Assembly (NCBI GenBank): GCA_027296045.1
Contig: JAPUJS010000042.1
Span: forward strand, 1-5,123
Direction of reading: 5' to 3'
Origin: a bacterium
Lineage (GTDB): Bacteria; Latescibacterota; UBA2968
DNA length: 5,123 bases
In this document: in pieces, positions 1-5,123 of the stretch
How positions within the stretch are numbered: the first letter of the stretch is position 1
How the letters are laid out: every line of letters starts with the position of its first letter
Translations under genes and position numbers: made by a program
Notes under the pieces: generated by a model
Seen by the model: the letters and a program-made list of their open reading frames with translations, nothing else
Database searches by the model: none
Told to the model about the DNA's origin: nothing

Positions 1-1621
1 ACAGCATGGCTTCCCGATCGTGTTCGACGACCAGGACGGAATTGCCCAGGTCTCGGAGCTGGCAAAATGTTCCGATGAGTTTGCGGTTGTCGCGAGGATG
101 CAATCCGATACTGGGTTCGTCCAGAACATAAAGCACGCCCACCAGTCGCGAGCCAATTTGTGTGGCCAGGCGAATGCGTTGAAGTTCTCCGCCCGACAAA
201 GTGGCGGCCCTCCGGTCGACAGAAAGGTAGGCAACGCCGACTTCTTTGAGGAAGGTCAGCCGATTCTGGATTTCCTGGATGAGTGGTTGGGCAACCTCCT
301 GCGGGCCTTCTGTGAGCTCCGGGGTTTGGAACAGGTGATGGGCGCGGTCGATGGATAGGGCTGCGATCTCGGCAATGGTCCGGTCGGCAATTTTGACGGC
401 AAGGGCTTCGGGCCGGAGCCGTGTGCCGGAGCAGGCGGCACACGGTCGATGTCGCATGTAGGATTCATATTTGGATTGCGCTTCTTCTGTTGTGGCTTCC
501 TGGTAATTTTTCTGGAGTTCGGGTATGATGCCCATAAATGGGTATTTTTTCTGTTTGTTGCCCTGAAGGAGGGTTGTCTGAATGGATTTGGACAGGTCTT
601 GAAACGGGGTGGAGAGGCTAAATTGAAAGTGTTCTGCCATCTGTTGGAGTTTTTCTGTGATTTGTTTTCCTTTGGGGATTCCCCAGGGGGAGATGGCACC
701 TTCTGCTATCGACAGCGAAGGATCGGGCACAATGGTTTCCGGAATGATTTCAAGAGAGGTTCCCAGGCCGTTGCAAGTCGGGCAAGCGCCGTGGGGGCTG
801 TTGAATGAAAACAGACGCGGTTCGAGGTCTCCCAATTCAAAGTGGCCTTCGGTGCAGGCAAAGCGTGTCGAATAGGTTGTCTCCCCTTGTTCCAGTACGT
901 CCAGGGTTACGAGTCCGCCCGTCAGGTTGAGCGCCGTCTCCAGTGAATCTGCCAGGCGACCGGCGATGTTGGAGCCAACCACAAGGCGATCCACAACGGC
1001 TTCTATGTTGTGCGGGGTACCCTTGTCGGGTGTGATGTCGCCATCGAGTGTTTGTACTTCGCCGTCGATTCGAATTCTGATGTAGCCCTGCTTTCGAAGG
1101 GTTTCCAGGACCTTGAGGTGGGCACCTTTTTCGTTTCGAACCAGCGGAGCAAGGATCTGGATGCGTTGCCGTTCGGGCAGATTGAGCACGGTGTCTACAA
1201 TTTGTTCGATGGTGTGGCGCTCGATAGGGTGACCGCACTTCGGGCAATAGGGGGTGCCTGCCCGGGCAAATAGGAGACGGAGGTGGTCGTAGATTTCGGT
1301 GATGGTGCCAACCGTCGAGCGAGGGTTTCGGGCCGGCCCGCGTTGCTGAATGGCAACGGCCGGGGATAAGCCTTCGATGGTGTCGACATCGGGTTTTTCC
1401 ATCAGGTCGAGGAATTGGCGGGCGTAGGTAGACAGGGATTCCACATACCGCCGCTGGCCTTCGGCATAAATGGTATCAAAGGCCAGCGACGATTTGCCAG
1501 AACCGGAAGGGCCGGTAATGACAACAAGCTGGTTGCGCGGGATGTCCAGGTCAATGGCCTTGAGGTTGTGTTGCCTGGCTTGCCGGATGAGGATGTAGTC
1601 TGTATGGGAGGAGGTAGCCAT
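1..1621 (-). CDS. uvrA: Excinuclease ABC subunit A, N-terminal 540 residues (3' end beyond window)
   Basis: UvrA is the DNA-damage sensor of cytoplasmic nucleotide excision repair; as a dimeric ABC-type ATPase it finds lesions and loads UvrB. The reading frame is open from the ATG at 1621 to the left edge: 540 complete codons of an expected 930-950, with no frameshift. Visible in order: Walker A GPSGSGKSS (about 37-45); the family block AEGQRRYVESLSTYARQF (53-70); NPRSTVGTITEIYDHLRLLFAR (99-120); CPKC (126-129); first zinc module C256-x3-H260 with C280-x2-C283 around EPRLFSFNSPHGACPTCNGLG (267-287); CAACSGTRLRPEA (394-406); ABC signature LSGGELQRIRLA (475-486); Walker B YVLDEPSIGLH (498-508); and switch His in VVEHD (531-535). 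The second nucleotide-binding domain and second zinc finger lie outside. The start fits the family N-terminus (RQARQHNLKAIDLDIP), although no clear Shine-Dalgarno precedes it. Identity is certain. Confidence 0.98.
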   Translation of the reverse strand, partial: MATSSHTDYILIRQARQHNLKAIDLDIPRNQLVVITGPSGSGKSSLAFDTIYAEGQRRYVESLSTYARQFLDLMEKPDVDTIEGLSPAVAIQQRGPARNPRSTVGTITEIYDHLRLLFARAGTPYCPKCGHPIERHTIEQIVDTVLNLPERQRIQILAPLVRNEKGAHLKVLETLRKQGYIRIRIDGEVQTLDGDITPDKGTPHNIEAVVDRLVVGSNIAGRLADSLETALNLTGGLVTLDVLEQGETTYSTRFACTEGHFELGDLEPRLFSFNSPHGACPTCNGLGTSLEIIPETIVPDPSLSIAEGAISPWGIPKGKQITEKLQQMAEHFQFSLSTPFQDLSKSIQTTLLQGNKQKKYPFMGIIPELQKNYQEATTEEAQSKYESYMRHRPCAACSGTRLRPEALAVKIADRTIAEIAALSIDRAHHLFQTPELTEGPQEVAQPLIQEIQNRLTFLKEVGVAYLSVDRRAATLSGGELQRIRLATQIGSRLVGVLYVLDEPSIGLHPRDNRKLIGTFCQLRDLGNSVLVVEHDREAML

Positions 1622-1665
1622 GGGGGTTTGCTGGCGCAGGGTTGACGTTTGGAAATTTTATGGGG

Positions 1666-1693
1666 AAATTACCGAGAAACCCTGGATTGTCAA
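1666..1693 (-). promoter_or_regulatory. Candidate sigma70-type promoter for uvrA
   Basis: On the minus strand a perfect -35 TTGACA (1693-1688) is followed after 16 nt by a weak -10, TAATTT (1671-1666). This would give a leader of roughly 35-40 nt before the uvrA ATG at 1621. It sits directly downstream of the tRNA-Arg terminator, where an independent uvrA promoter is needed. The -10 matches consensus poorly, and no SOS (LexA) box was recognised nearby, though LexA sites differ between phyla. This is inference from motif and position only. Confidence 0.4.
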
Positions 1694-1697
1694 CCGG

Positions 1698-1730
1698 AAA
1701 ACAAAAGAGAGGCCCCAATTGTGGGGCCTC
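1698..1730 (-). terminator. Rho-independent terminator of the tRNA-Arg gene
   Basis: Read on the minus strand, a perfect 9-bp stem, GAGGCCCCA/TGGGGCCTC (1730-1722 with 1717-1709), closes a 4-nt loop and is followed by TCTTTTGTTTT (1708-1698). GC-rich stem plus U-rich tail is the classic intrinsic terminator. It begins 8 nt after the tRNA 3' end and separates the tRNA from uvrA. On the plus strand no T tract follows the stem, so it works in the minus direction only. Confidence 0.88.
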
Positions 1731-1738
1731 CAATAGGG

Positions 1739-1812
1739 CGCGGCAGAGAGGACTTGAACCCCCAACCCCCTGGTCCGAAGCCAGATGCTCTATCCGATTG
1801 AGCTACTGCCGC
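1739..1812 (-). tRNA. tRNA-Arg, anticodon UCG
   Basis: A complete 74-nt cloverleaf, counted with the discriminator base. It has a 7-bp acceptor stem GCGGCAG/CTGCCGC, D arm GCTC/GAGC with a 9-nt loop containing GG, anticodon stem TCTGG/CCAGG (outer pair T-G) around loop CTTCGGA, a 5-nt variable loop, and a T arm with loop TTCAAGT. The T stem contains two G-U pairs. The anticodon TCG reads the arginine CGA codon, and probably CGG. A in the expected position 20 of the D loop and C35 agree with known arginine identity elements. The discriminator is G, and the next bases are CCC, so the CCA tail is not encoded and must be added by CCA nucleotidyltransferase. It has its own upstream promoter and downstream terminator. 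Confidence 0.95.
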
Positions 1813-1827
1813 ATCAAGAACGCGACA

Positions 1828-1856
1828 AATATACAGTGTCTGTTTCCGGTTGGCAA
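1828..1856 (-). promoter_or_regulatory. Promoter of tRNA-Arg
   Basis: On the minus strand TTGCCA (1856-1851) and TATATT (1833-1828) are separated by exactly 17 nt, giving near-consensus -35 and -10 boxes. The -10 ends 15 nt upstream of the tRNA 5' end, so transcription would start only a few bases before the mature tRNA. The bases after the -10 are GC-rich (GTCGCG), the type of discriminator seen in stringently controlled stable-RNA promoters. The -10 region shares an 11-mer with the first rRNA promoter. Confidence 0.68.
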
Positions 1857-1914
1857 GGCTAAAGCGCAGGCGGTCTATCCGATATTGTATATCTGGGCAT
1901 CCGGTGGAAAGACC

Positions 1915-1943
1915 TTGACAGAGAGCAAACTGTGGCCTATTTA
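1915..1943 (+). promoter_or_regulatory. Candidate promoter of the hemL operon
   Basis: A perfect -35 TTGACA (1915-1920) is followed after 17 nt by TATTTA (1938-1943), a weak -10. Transcription from about 1950 would give a leader of some 40 nt before the hemL GTG start. It lies in the 180-bp gap between the divergent tRNA-Arg and hemL genes. No riboswitch or operator was recognised in the short leader. Confidence 0.42.
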
Positions 1944-1980
1944 TGAAAAAAGTCTCCGGTTTTATTTCCAGTCTATGACG

Positions 1981-1987
1981 AGGGAGG
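1981..1987 (+). promoter_or_regulatory. Shine-Dalgarno site deciding the hemL GTG start
   Basis: AGGGAGG lies 5 nt upstream of an in-frame GTG at 1993. The in-frame ATG at 1975 has no such site, and this purine run would fall inside its coding sequence. Ribosome-site position and family length both favour the GTG. Confidence 0.75.
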
Positions 1988-1992
1988 TTGTT

Positions 1993-3285
1993 GTGGGTGA
2001 ACGTTCCAGATCGTTGTTTGAGGAAGCCCAGAGGGTGATCCCGGGCGGCGTGAACAGTCCGGCACGGGCATTTGGTCCGGTGGGAGGCGATCCATTATTT
2101 ATTGCAAAGGGCGAGGGGGCCAGGATTATCGATGTCGATGGCAATACCTATATTGATTATGTCTGTTCCTGGGGCCCCCTTATTTTAGGGCATGCACATC
2201 CCGAAATCGTGGCGGCTTTGAATGGGGTTTGTGCGGGGGGCACTAGTTTTGGGGCGCCGACGGAGATCGAGATTCGGATGGCGGAGTTGGTGACGAAGAT
2301 GGTGCCTTGTGTCGAGATGGTGCGGATGGTGAATTCGGGCACGGAAGCTACGATGTCGGCGATCCGTCTGGCGCGTGGGCATACGGGCCGGTCCAAGATT
2401 ATCAAGTTTGAAGGGTGCTGGCATGGCCATGCCGATAGTTTTCTGATCCAGGCGGGGTCTTCTGCTTTGACGATGGGAGTGCCGAGCAGCCCGGGGGTGA
2501 CGCCGGGTACGGCGGCCGATTCGTTGACCGTTCCGTTTAACAATCTGGAAGCCGTCCAGAAGGTGGTGTCGGAAAATCGGAACGAGGTGGCTGCCGTGAT
2601 CGTAGAGCCGGTGGCCGGAAATATGGGGGTGATTCCGCCCGCACCTGGATTTTTGGAAGGGTTGCGAGAATTGACTGCCGATCTGGGCATTGTGTTGATT
2701 TTTGATGAAGTGATCACCGGATTTCGGGTCCATTTGGGTGGGGCCCAGGCACTTTATAACGTCACACCCGATCTGACCACGCTGGGTAAAATTATCGGGG
2801 GCGGATTGCCTGTGGGGGCGTTTGGCGGAAAGCGGGAGATCATGGCAGATATCTCGCCGCTTGGTAAAATGGTCTCGCAGGCCGGGACCCTGTCTGGCAA
2901 TCCGCTGGCAATGACCGCCGGGTATGAAATATTAAAGCGATTGCGGGAACCGGGTGTTTACGAAGCCCTGGAGGCGAAGGCGGCTGCCTTGGAAGGAGGG
3001 ATCCGAGAAAATCTGAAATCGCTGGGGTTGAATTTTCAGATGAATCGGGTGGGGTCGATGATGACCCTTTTCTTTACGGAAGAACCTGTCACAACCTTTG
3101 AAGGGGCCAACCGATGTGATCAGGAGATGTTTGCGCGATATTTTCGTGCCATGCTGGAGCAGGGTATTTATCTGGCCCCCTCTCAGTTTGAGGCCGGATT
3201 TGTTTCTTTGGCGCATCAAGACGCCGACATTGAGCAGACTGTTCGAGCAAACTATGAGGCCTTGAAGGCCTGTGCGGAGGCCTGA
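1993..3285 (+). CDS. hemL: Glutamate-1-semialdehyde 2,1-aminomutase
   Basis: This cytoplasmic PLP enzyme converts glutamate-1-semialdehyde to 5-aminolevulinate in the C5 route to haem and other tetrapyrroles, after glutamyl-tRNA reductase (HemA). From the GTG start it is 430 residues, close to the E. coli 426, and its N-terminus GERSRSLFEEAQRVIPGGVNS aligns with the E. coli one. Recognisable blocks: IDYVCSWGPLILGHAHP (54-70), TSFGAPTE (84-91), RMVNSGTEATMSAIRLARG (111-129), FEGCWHGHAD (139-148), VEPVAGN (204-210), FDEVITGFR (237-245) with the cofactor Asp238, LGKIIGGGLPVGAFGG (264-279) with the Schiff-base Lys266, and QAGTLSGNP (296-304). The frame stays open upstream to 1642, but that extension reads through the tRNA gene and is not protein-like. 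It heads an operon: its TGA overlaps the next gene's ATG. One oddity is Trp143, where the motif usually has Tyr. Confidence 0.97.
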   Translation: MGERSRSLFEEAQRVIPGGVNSPARAFGPVGGDPLFIAKGEGARIIDVDGNTYIDYVCSWGPLILGHAHPEIVAALNGVCAGGTSFGAPTEIEIRMAELVTKMVPCVEMVRMVNSGTEATMSAIRLARGHTGRSKIIKFEGCWHGHADSFLIQAGSSALTMGVPSSPGVTPGTAADSLTVPFNNLEAVQKVVSENRNEVAAVIVEPVAGNMGVIPPAPGFLEGLRELTADLGIVLIFDEVITGFRVHLGGAQALYNVTPDLTTLGKIIGGGLPVGAFGGKREIMADISPLGKMVSQAGTLSGNPLAMTAGYEILKRLREPGVYEALEAKAAALEGGIRENLKSLGLNFQMNRVGSMMTLFFTEEPVTTFEGANRCDQEMFARYFRAMLEQGIYLAPSQFEAGFVSLAHQDADIEQTVRANYEALKACAEA

Positions 3286-3767
3286 TGGAGCCTTTACCAT
3301 CCAGGGGAGTATTCTGGATTTGTATTCTGTCGATTTATTTGGCTGGCTGCGGCGGGGAATACGAGGCCTATATTCATCAGCTTCGAGCCGGGGATGCGCA
3401 AGAACGGGAAGATGCCGCCGCCTTTTTAGGGGCTCAACAGGTTCAAGAAGGGATTCCGGCGCTCAGAATGGCCCTGAGAGATCCGGTTCTGGAAGTTCGG
3501 GTGAAGGCGATCTGGGCCCTGGGCATGTTGCGGGCAAAACGTGCAATGCGAGATTTGTTGCCTAGGTTGCGAGATCCCGAAAGACGGGTGCGTCAAACAA
3601 CGGCCTGGGCGTTGATGCAGGTGGAAGAACCCGAGGCGATTCCGGCACTTCGGGTGGCATTCAAGATGGAAAAGGATGTTTGGGTTCAAGGAGATCTAAA
3701 GCGATCAATCGACTATCTCCAGCAATTTCAGGGAGATGTAGATTTAAATGAGTCTATCTTTCGCTAA
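3285..3767 (+). CDS. HEAT-repeat lipoprotein, function unknown
   Basis: A 160-residue protein with a lipoprotein signal: Arg7, a hydrophobic stretch (about 9-20) and lipobox LAGC ending at Cys22, so the mature protein should be lipid-anchored in the envelope. The rest is almost all HEAT-like (PBS-lyase type) helical repeats of about 31 residues: roughly 26-52, 55-84 (IPALRMALRDPVLEVRVKAIWALG), 86-114 (LLPRLRDPERRVRQTTAWALMQV) and 117-146 (IPALRVAFKME...), the last degenerate. Such repeats form solenoids that bind other proteins; no catalytic motif is visible. The ATG overlaps the hemL stop (TGATG) and has GGAGG 4 nt upstream, so translation is probably coupled to hemL. A SPOR lipoprotein gene follows in the same operon. 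I infer a scaffold or adaptor role at the periplasmic face of a membrane; the partner is unknown. Confidence 0.88.
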   Translation: MEPLPSRGVFWICILSIYLAGCGGEYEAYIHQLRAGDAQEREDAAAFLGAQQVQEGIPALRMALRDPVLEVRVKAIWALGMLRAKRAMRDLLPRLRDPERRVRQTTAWALMQVEEPEAIPALRVAFKMEKDVWVQGDLKRSIDYLQQFQGDVDLNESIFR

Positions 3768-4230
3768 AAAAGGCTTTGTTATGGGAGCACGGATTCTGAT
3801 ATTTGGACTGGTTTTTCTTATGGGATGTGGGGCTCAAGAGGAAGCGACAGATAACACGGAGCAAGCCCTTGAACAGATGATTGCCCAGAGTCAGAAAACG
3901 GCTTCGGCCGATAGTGTACAAAAAGATTCTGTGCAAAGCTCTGCTTCTCTGGGTGTGCTTGAGCCGGAGGAAGATCCTGTTGTTCGAGAACGACCTACCT
4001 TTGATCCTGTGGGCAAGTATTTGCTCCAGGTTGGGGCGTATCAACAGGAAGCTGCTGCCAAACGGGTGATGGAGGATTTGCGAAAAATGAGATATCCGGC
4101 CCAGGTCGTTCAGGGCAAAGGCGTTTTCAGGGTCCGGATCGGGTTTTTCTCGAGCGTTTCAGATGCCAAAGCCGTTGGAAAACGGCTTCAGGAGGAATTG
4201 GGACTGGAATATTGGGTTGCCAATCGATAA
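3748..4230 (+). CDS. SPOR-domain lipoprotein
   Basis: A 160-residue predicted lipoprotein: basic n-region (Lys7, Lys8, Arg15), hydrophobic core ILIFGLVFL (16-24) and lipobox LMGC ending at Cys27. A low-complexity linker rich in Glu, Gln, Ser and Asp follows (about 28-88). A C-terminal SPOR domain (89-158) shows YLLQVGAYQQEAAAKRVMED, then FRVRIGFFSSVSDAKAVGKRL and YWVANR, matching the family's pattern of QVGxF, two helices and RVRxGxF. SPOR domains bind denuded peptidoglycan glycan strands, typically at division septa (FtsN, DamX and RlpA families). The linker would let the domain reach the wall from a membrane anchor. Start choice is uncertain. ATG 3748 overlaps the HEAT gene by 20 bp and has GGGAG 12 nt upstream. 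ATG 3781 (residue 12) would leave a 13-bp gap and still give a usable, shorter signal peptide, with only a weak AAAAGG nearby. Third gene of the hemL operon. Confidence 0.9.
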   Translation: MSLSFAKKGFVMGARILIFGLVFLMGCGAQEEATDNTEQALEQMIAQSQKTASADSVQKDSVQSSASLGVLEPEEDPVVRERPTFDPVGKYLLQVGAYQQEAAAKRVMEDLRKMRYPAQVVQGKGVFRVRIGFFSSVSDAKAVGKRLQEELGLEYWVANR

Positions 4231-4255
4231 TTTAAGCGAATTTCCAAGAAATCAG

Positions 4256-4284
4256 TTGACAGTTTTCGTTTGGGTTTGTATATT
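4256..4284 (+). promoter_or_regulatory. rRNA operon promoter, upstream of the pair (P1)
   Basis: TTGACA (4256-4261), a 17-nt spacer and TATATT (4279-4284): a perfect -35, ideal spacing and a 5/6 -10. It starts 25 bp after the SPOR gene stop and lies about 240 bp before the 16S 5' end. An AT-rich stretch (TTTAAGCGAATTTCC...) precedes it, as expected of an UP-element-like region. It is the strongest promoter match in the window. Confidence 0.78.
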
Positions 4285-4309
4285 TGTAGGTCTGCTGTTG
4301 AAATGGTCT

Positions 4310-4334
4310 AAAAGTCAGAAAAACCTTGACTTTT
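4310..4334 (+). repeat. 8-bp inverted repeat overlapping the P2 -35 box
   Basis: AAAAGTCA (4310-4317) and TGACTTTT (4327-4334) are perfect inverted copies separated by 9 nt, and another T follows. As RNA this is an A-U-rich hairpin with a short U tail, so it could be a weak terminator for readthrough or P1 transcripts. As DNA it covers the TTGACT -35 of the second rRNA promoter and could be an operator. The sequence alone does not decide between these, and a chance palindrome in AT-rich DNA is possible. Confidence 0.4.
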
Positions 4335-4354
4335 TCAAGTTCATTCTGTAGATT
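4326..4354 (+). promoter_or_regulatory. rRNA operon promoter, downstream of the pair (P2)
   Basis: TTGACT (4326-4331), a 17-nt spacer and TAGATT (4349-4354). Each box is slightly weaker than in P1, but spacing is ideal and the position just before the boxB/boxA leader elements is typical. It sits exactly 70 bp downstream of P1. Tandem P1/P2 promoters are a common arrangement for bacterial rRNA operons. Confidence 0.62.
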
Positions 4355-4368
4355 TAGCAGTTACGAAT

Positions 4369-4387
4369 GCCCCGGTAGTTTTGGGGC
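4369..4387 (+). promoter_or_regulatory. boxB-like hairpin in the rRNA leader
   Basis: GCCCC (4369-4373) pairs with GGGGC (4383-4387). Two G-U pairs can extend the stem to 7 bp around a 5-nt TAGTT loop. It lies immediately upstream of a boxA, the same boxB-then-boxA order as in E. coli rrn leaders, where these elements nucleate the antitermination complex. No T tract follows, so it is not an obvious terminator. Confidence 0.5.
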
Positions 4388-4388
4388 T

Positions 4389-4401
4389 TGCTCTTTGAAA
4401 A
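4389..4401 (+). promoter_or_regulatory. boxA antitermination element
   Basis: TGCTCTTTGAAAA closely matches the conserved rRNA boxA (E. coli TGCTCTTTAACAA). In RNA this element binds NusB-NusE (S10) and lets polymerase read through the long untranslated rRNA operon without Rho termination. Its position, downstream of two promoters and about 120 nt before 16S, is as expected. Confidence 0.8.
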
Positions 4402-4520
4402 TCAAATAACGTGCACATGCCAATGGAATAGCTTGGTAGGTTCTCGATTTCCCGAGAATTTCAAGAATTTTTCGAGGATACAAACTCGATTATATGCCCA
4501 TTATGTGGGCACTCCTATTT
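4402..4520 (+). other. 16S rRNA leader with three short hairpins
   Basis: This stretch has no credible gene. It contains three inverted repeats: TTCTCG/CGAGAA (4441-4446 with 4453-4458), TCGAG/CTCGA (4472-4476 with 4485-4489) and TGCCCA/TGGGCA (4495-4500 with 4506-4511). The last ends about 10 nt before the mature 16S 5' end. Leaders normally also pair with sequence beyond the 16S 3' end to form the RNase III processing stem; that partner lies outside the window, so the local hairpins may be alternative folds. Confidence 0.5.

Positions 4521-5123
<603 letters not shown>

Noticed and set aside
20..1645. Several open frames on the plus strand, and other-frame minus ORFs, across 1-1645
   Set aside because: All lie over the intact uvrA frame and have no recognisable domains; they are antisense or shifted shadows.
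1881..1896. TGTATATCTG upstream of hemL resembling the stable-RNA -10 motif
   Set aside because: No -35-like hexamer lies 16-18 nt upstream (the sequence there is GC-rich CGCAGG-like), whereas a perfect TTGACA is available just downstream.
1943..1978. Possible 11-residue leader peptide (MKKVSGFISSL) upstream of hemL
   Set aside because: It begins at the proposed -10 box, so it would be upstream of the transcript start, and it has no ribosome site or regulatory codon run.
1642..1992. Long N-terminal extension of the hemL frame starting at ATG 1642
   Set aside because: It reads through the terminator and tRNA-Arg gene on the opposite strand, adds 117 non-homologous residues, and lacks a ribosome site; the GTG at 1993 gives the family length with a good Shine-Dalgarno.
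2157..2733. Two overlapping minus-strand ORFs of 180-190 residues within hemL
   Set aside because: Compositional shadows of the hemL codons, mutually overlapping, with no protein-family features.

Overview
The window looks like ordinary chromosomal backbone from an uncultured, deep-branching diderm (Gram-negative-type) bacterium. The diderm inference rests on two predicted lipoproteins, one with a SPOR peptidoglycan-binding domain. The 16S rRNA gene is clearly bacterial but departs from consensus at several normally near-invariant positions, including the EUB338 probe site. I cannot assign a phylum by eye. I see no mobile element, CRISPR array, phage gene or defence system, and no wholly new system. 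The most unusual material is in the 16S gene, the rRNA control region and the small lipoprotein pair.

Layout. The left third (1-1621, minus strand) is the first 540 codons of uvrA, cut by the window edge. Upstream of it, on the same strand, is a single tRNA-Arg(UCG) gene with its own promoter and a strong intrinsic terminator, so the tRNA and uvrA appear to be separate transcription units. The 180-bp gap at 1813-1992 is a divergent promoter region. Rightward from it runs a compact three-gene cluster: hemL (C5 haem/tetrapyrrole pathway), a HEAT-repeat lipoprotein whose ATG overlaps the hemL stop, and a SPOR-domain lipoprotein whose longest reading overlaps the HEAT gene by 20 bp. This is very probably one operon.

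The gap at 4231-4520 is the rRNA leader. It holds two tandem sigma70-type promoters exactly 70 bp apart, an inverted repeat over the -35 of the second, a boxB-like hairpin followed by a good boxA, and three short hairpins. The 5' 603 nt of the 16S gene (through V3 and into V4) follow, and the gene runs off the right edge.

How the genes relate: uvrA (nucleotide excision repair), tRNA-Arg and the rRNA operon are housekeeping units with no functional link evident in the sequence. The hemL operon pairs a soluble biosynthetic enzyme with two envelope lipoproteins. The lipoproteins may work together at the cell wall or septum, while their link to hemL may be only co-transcription.
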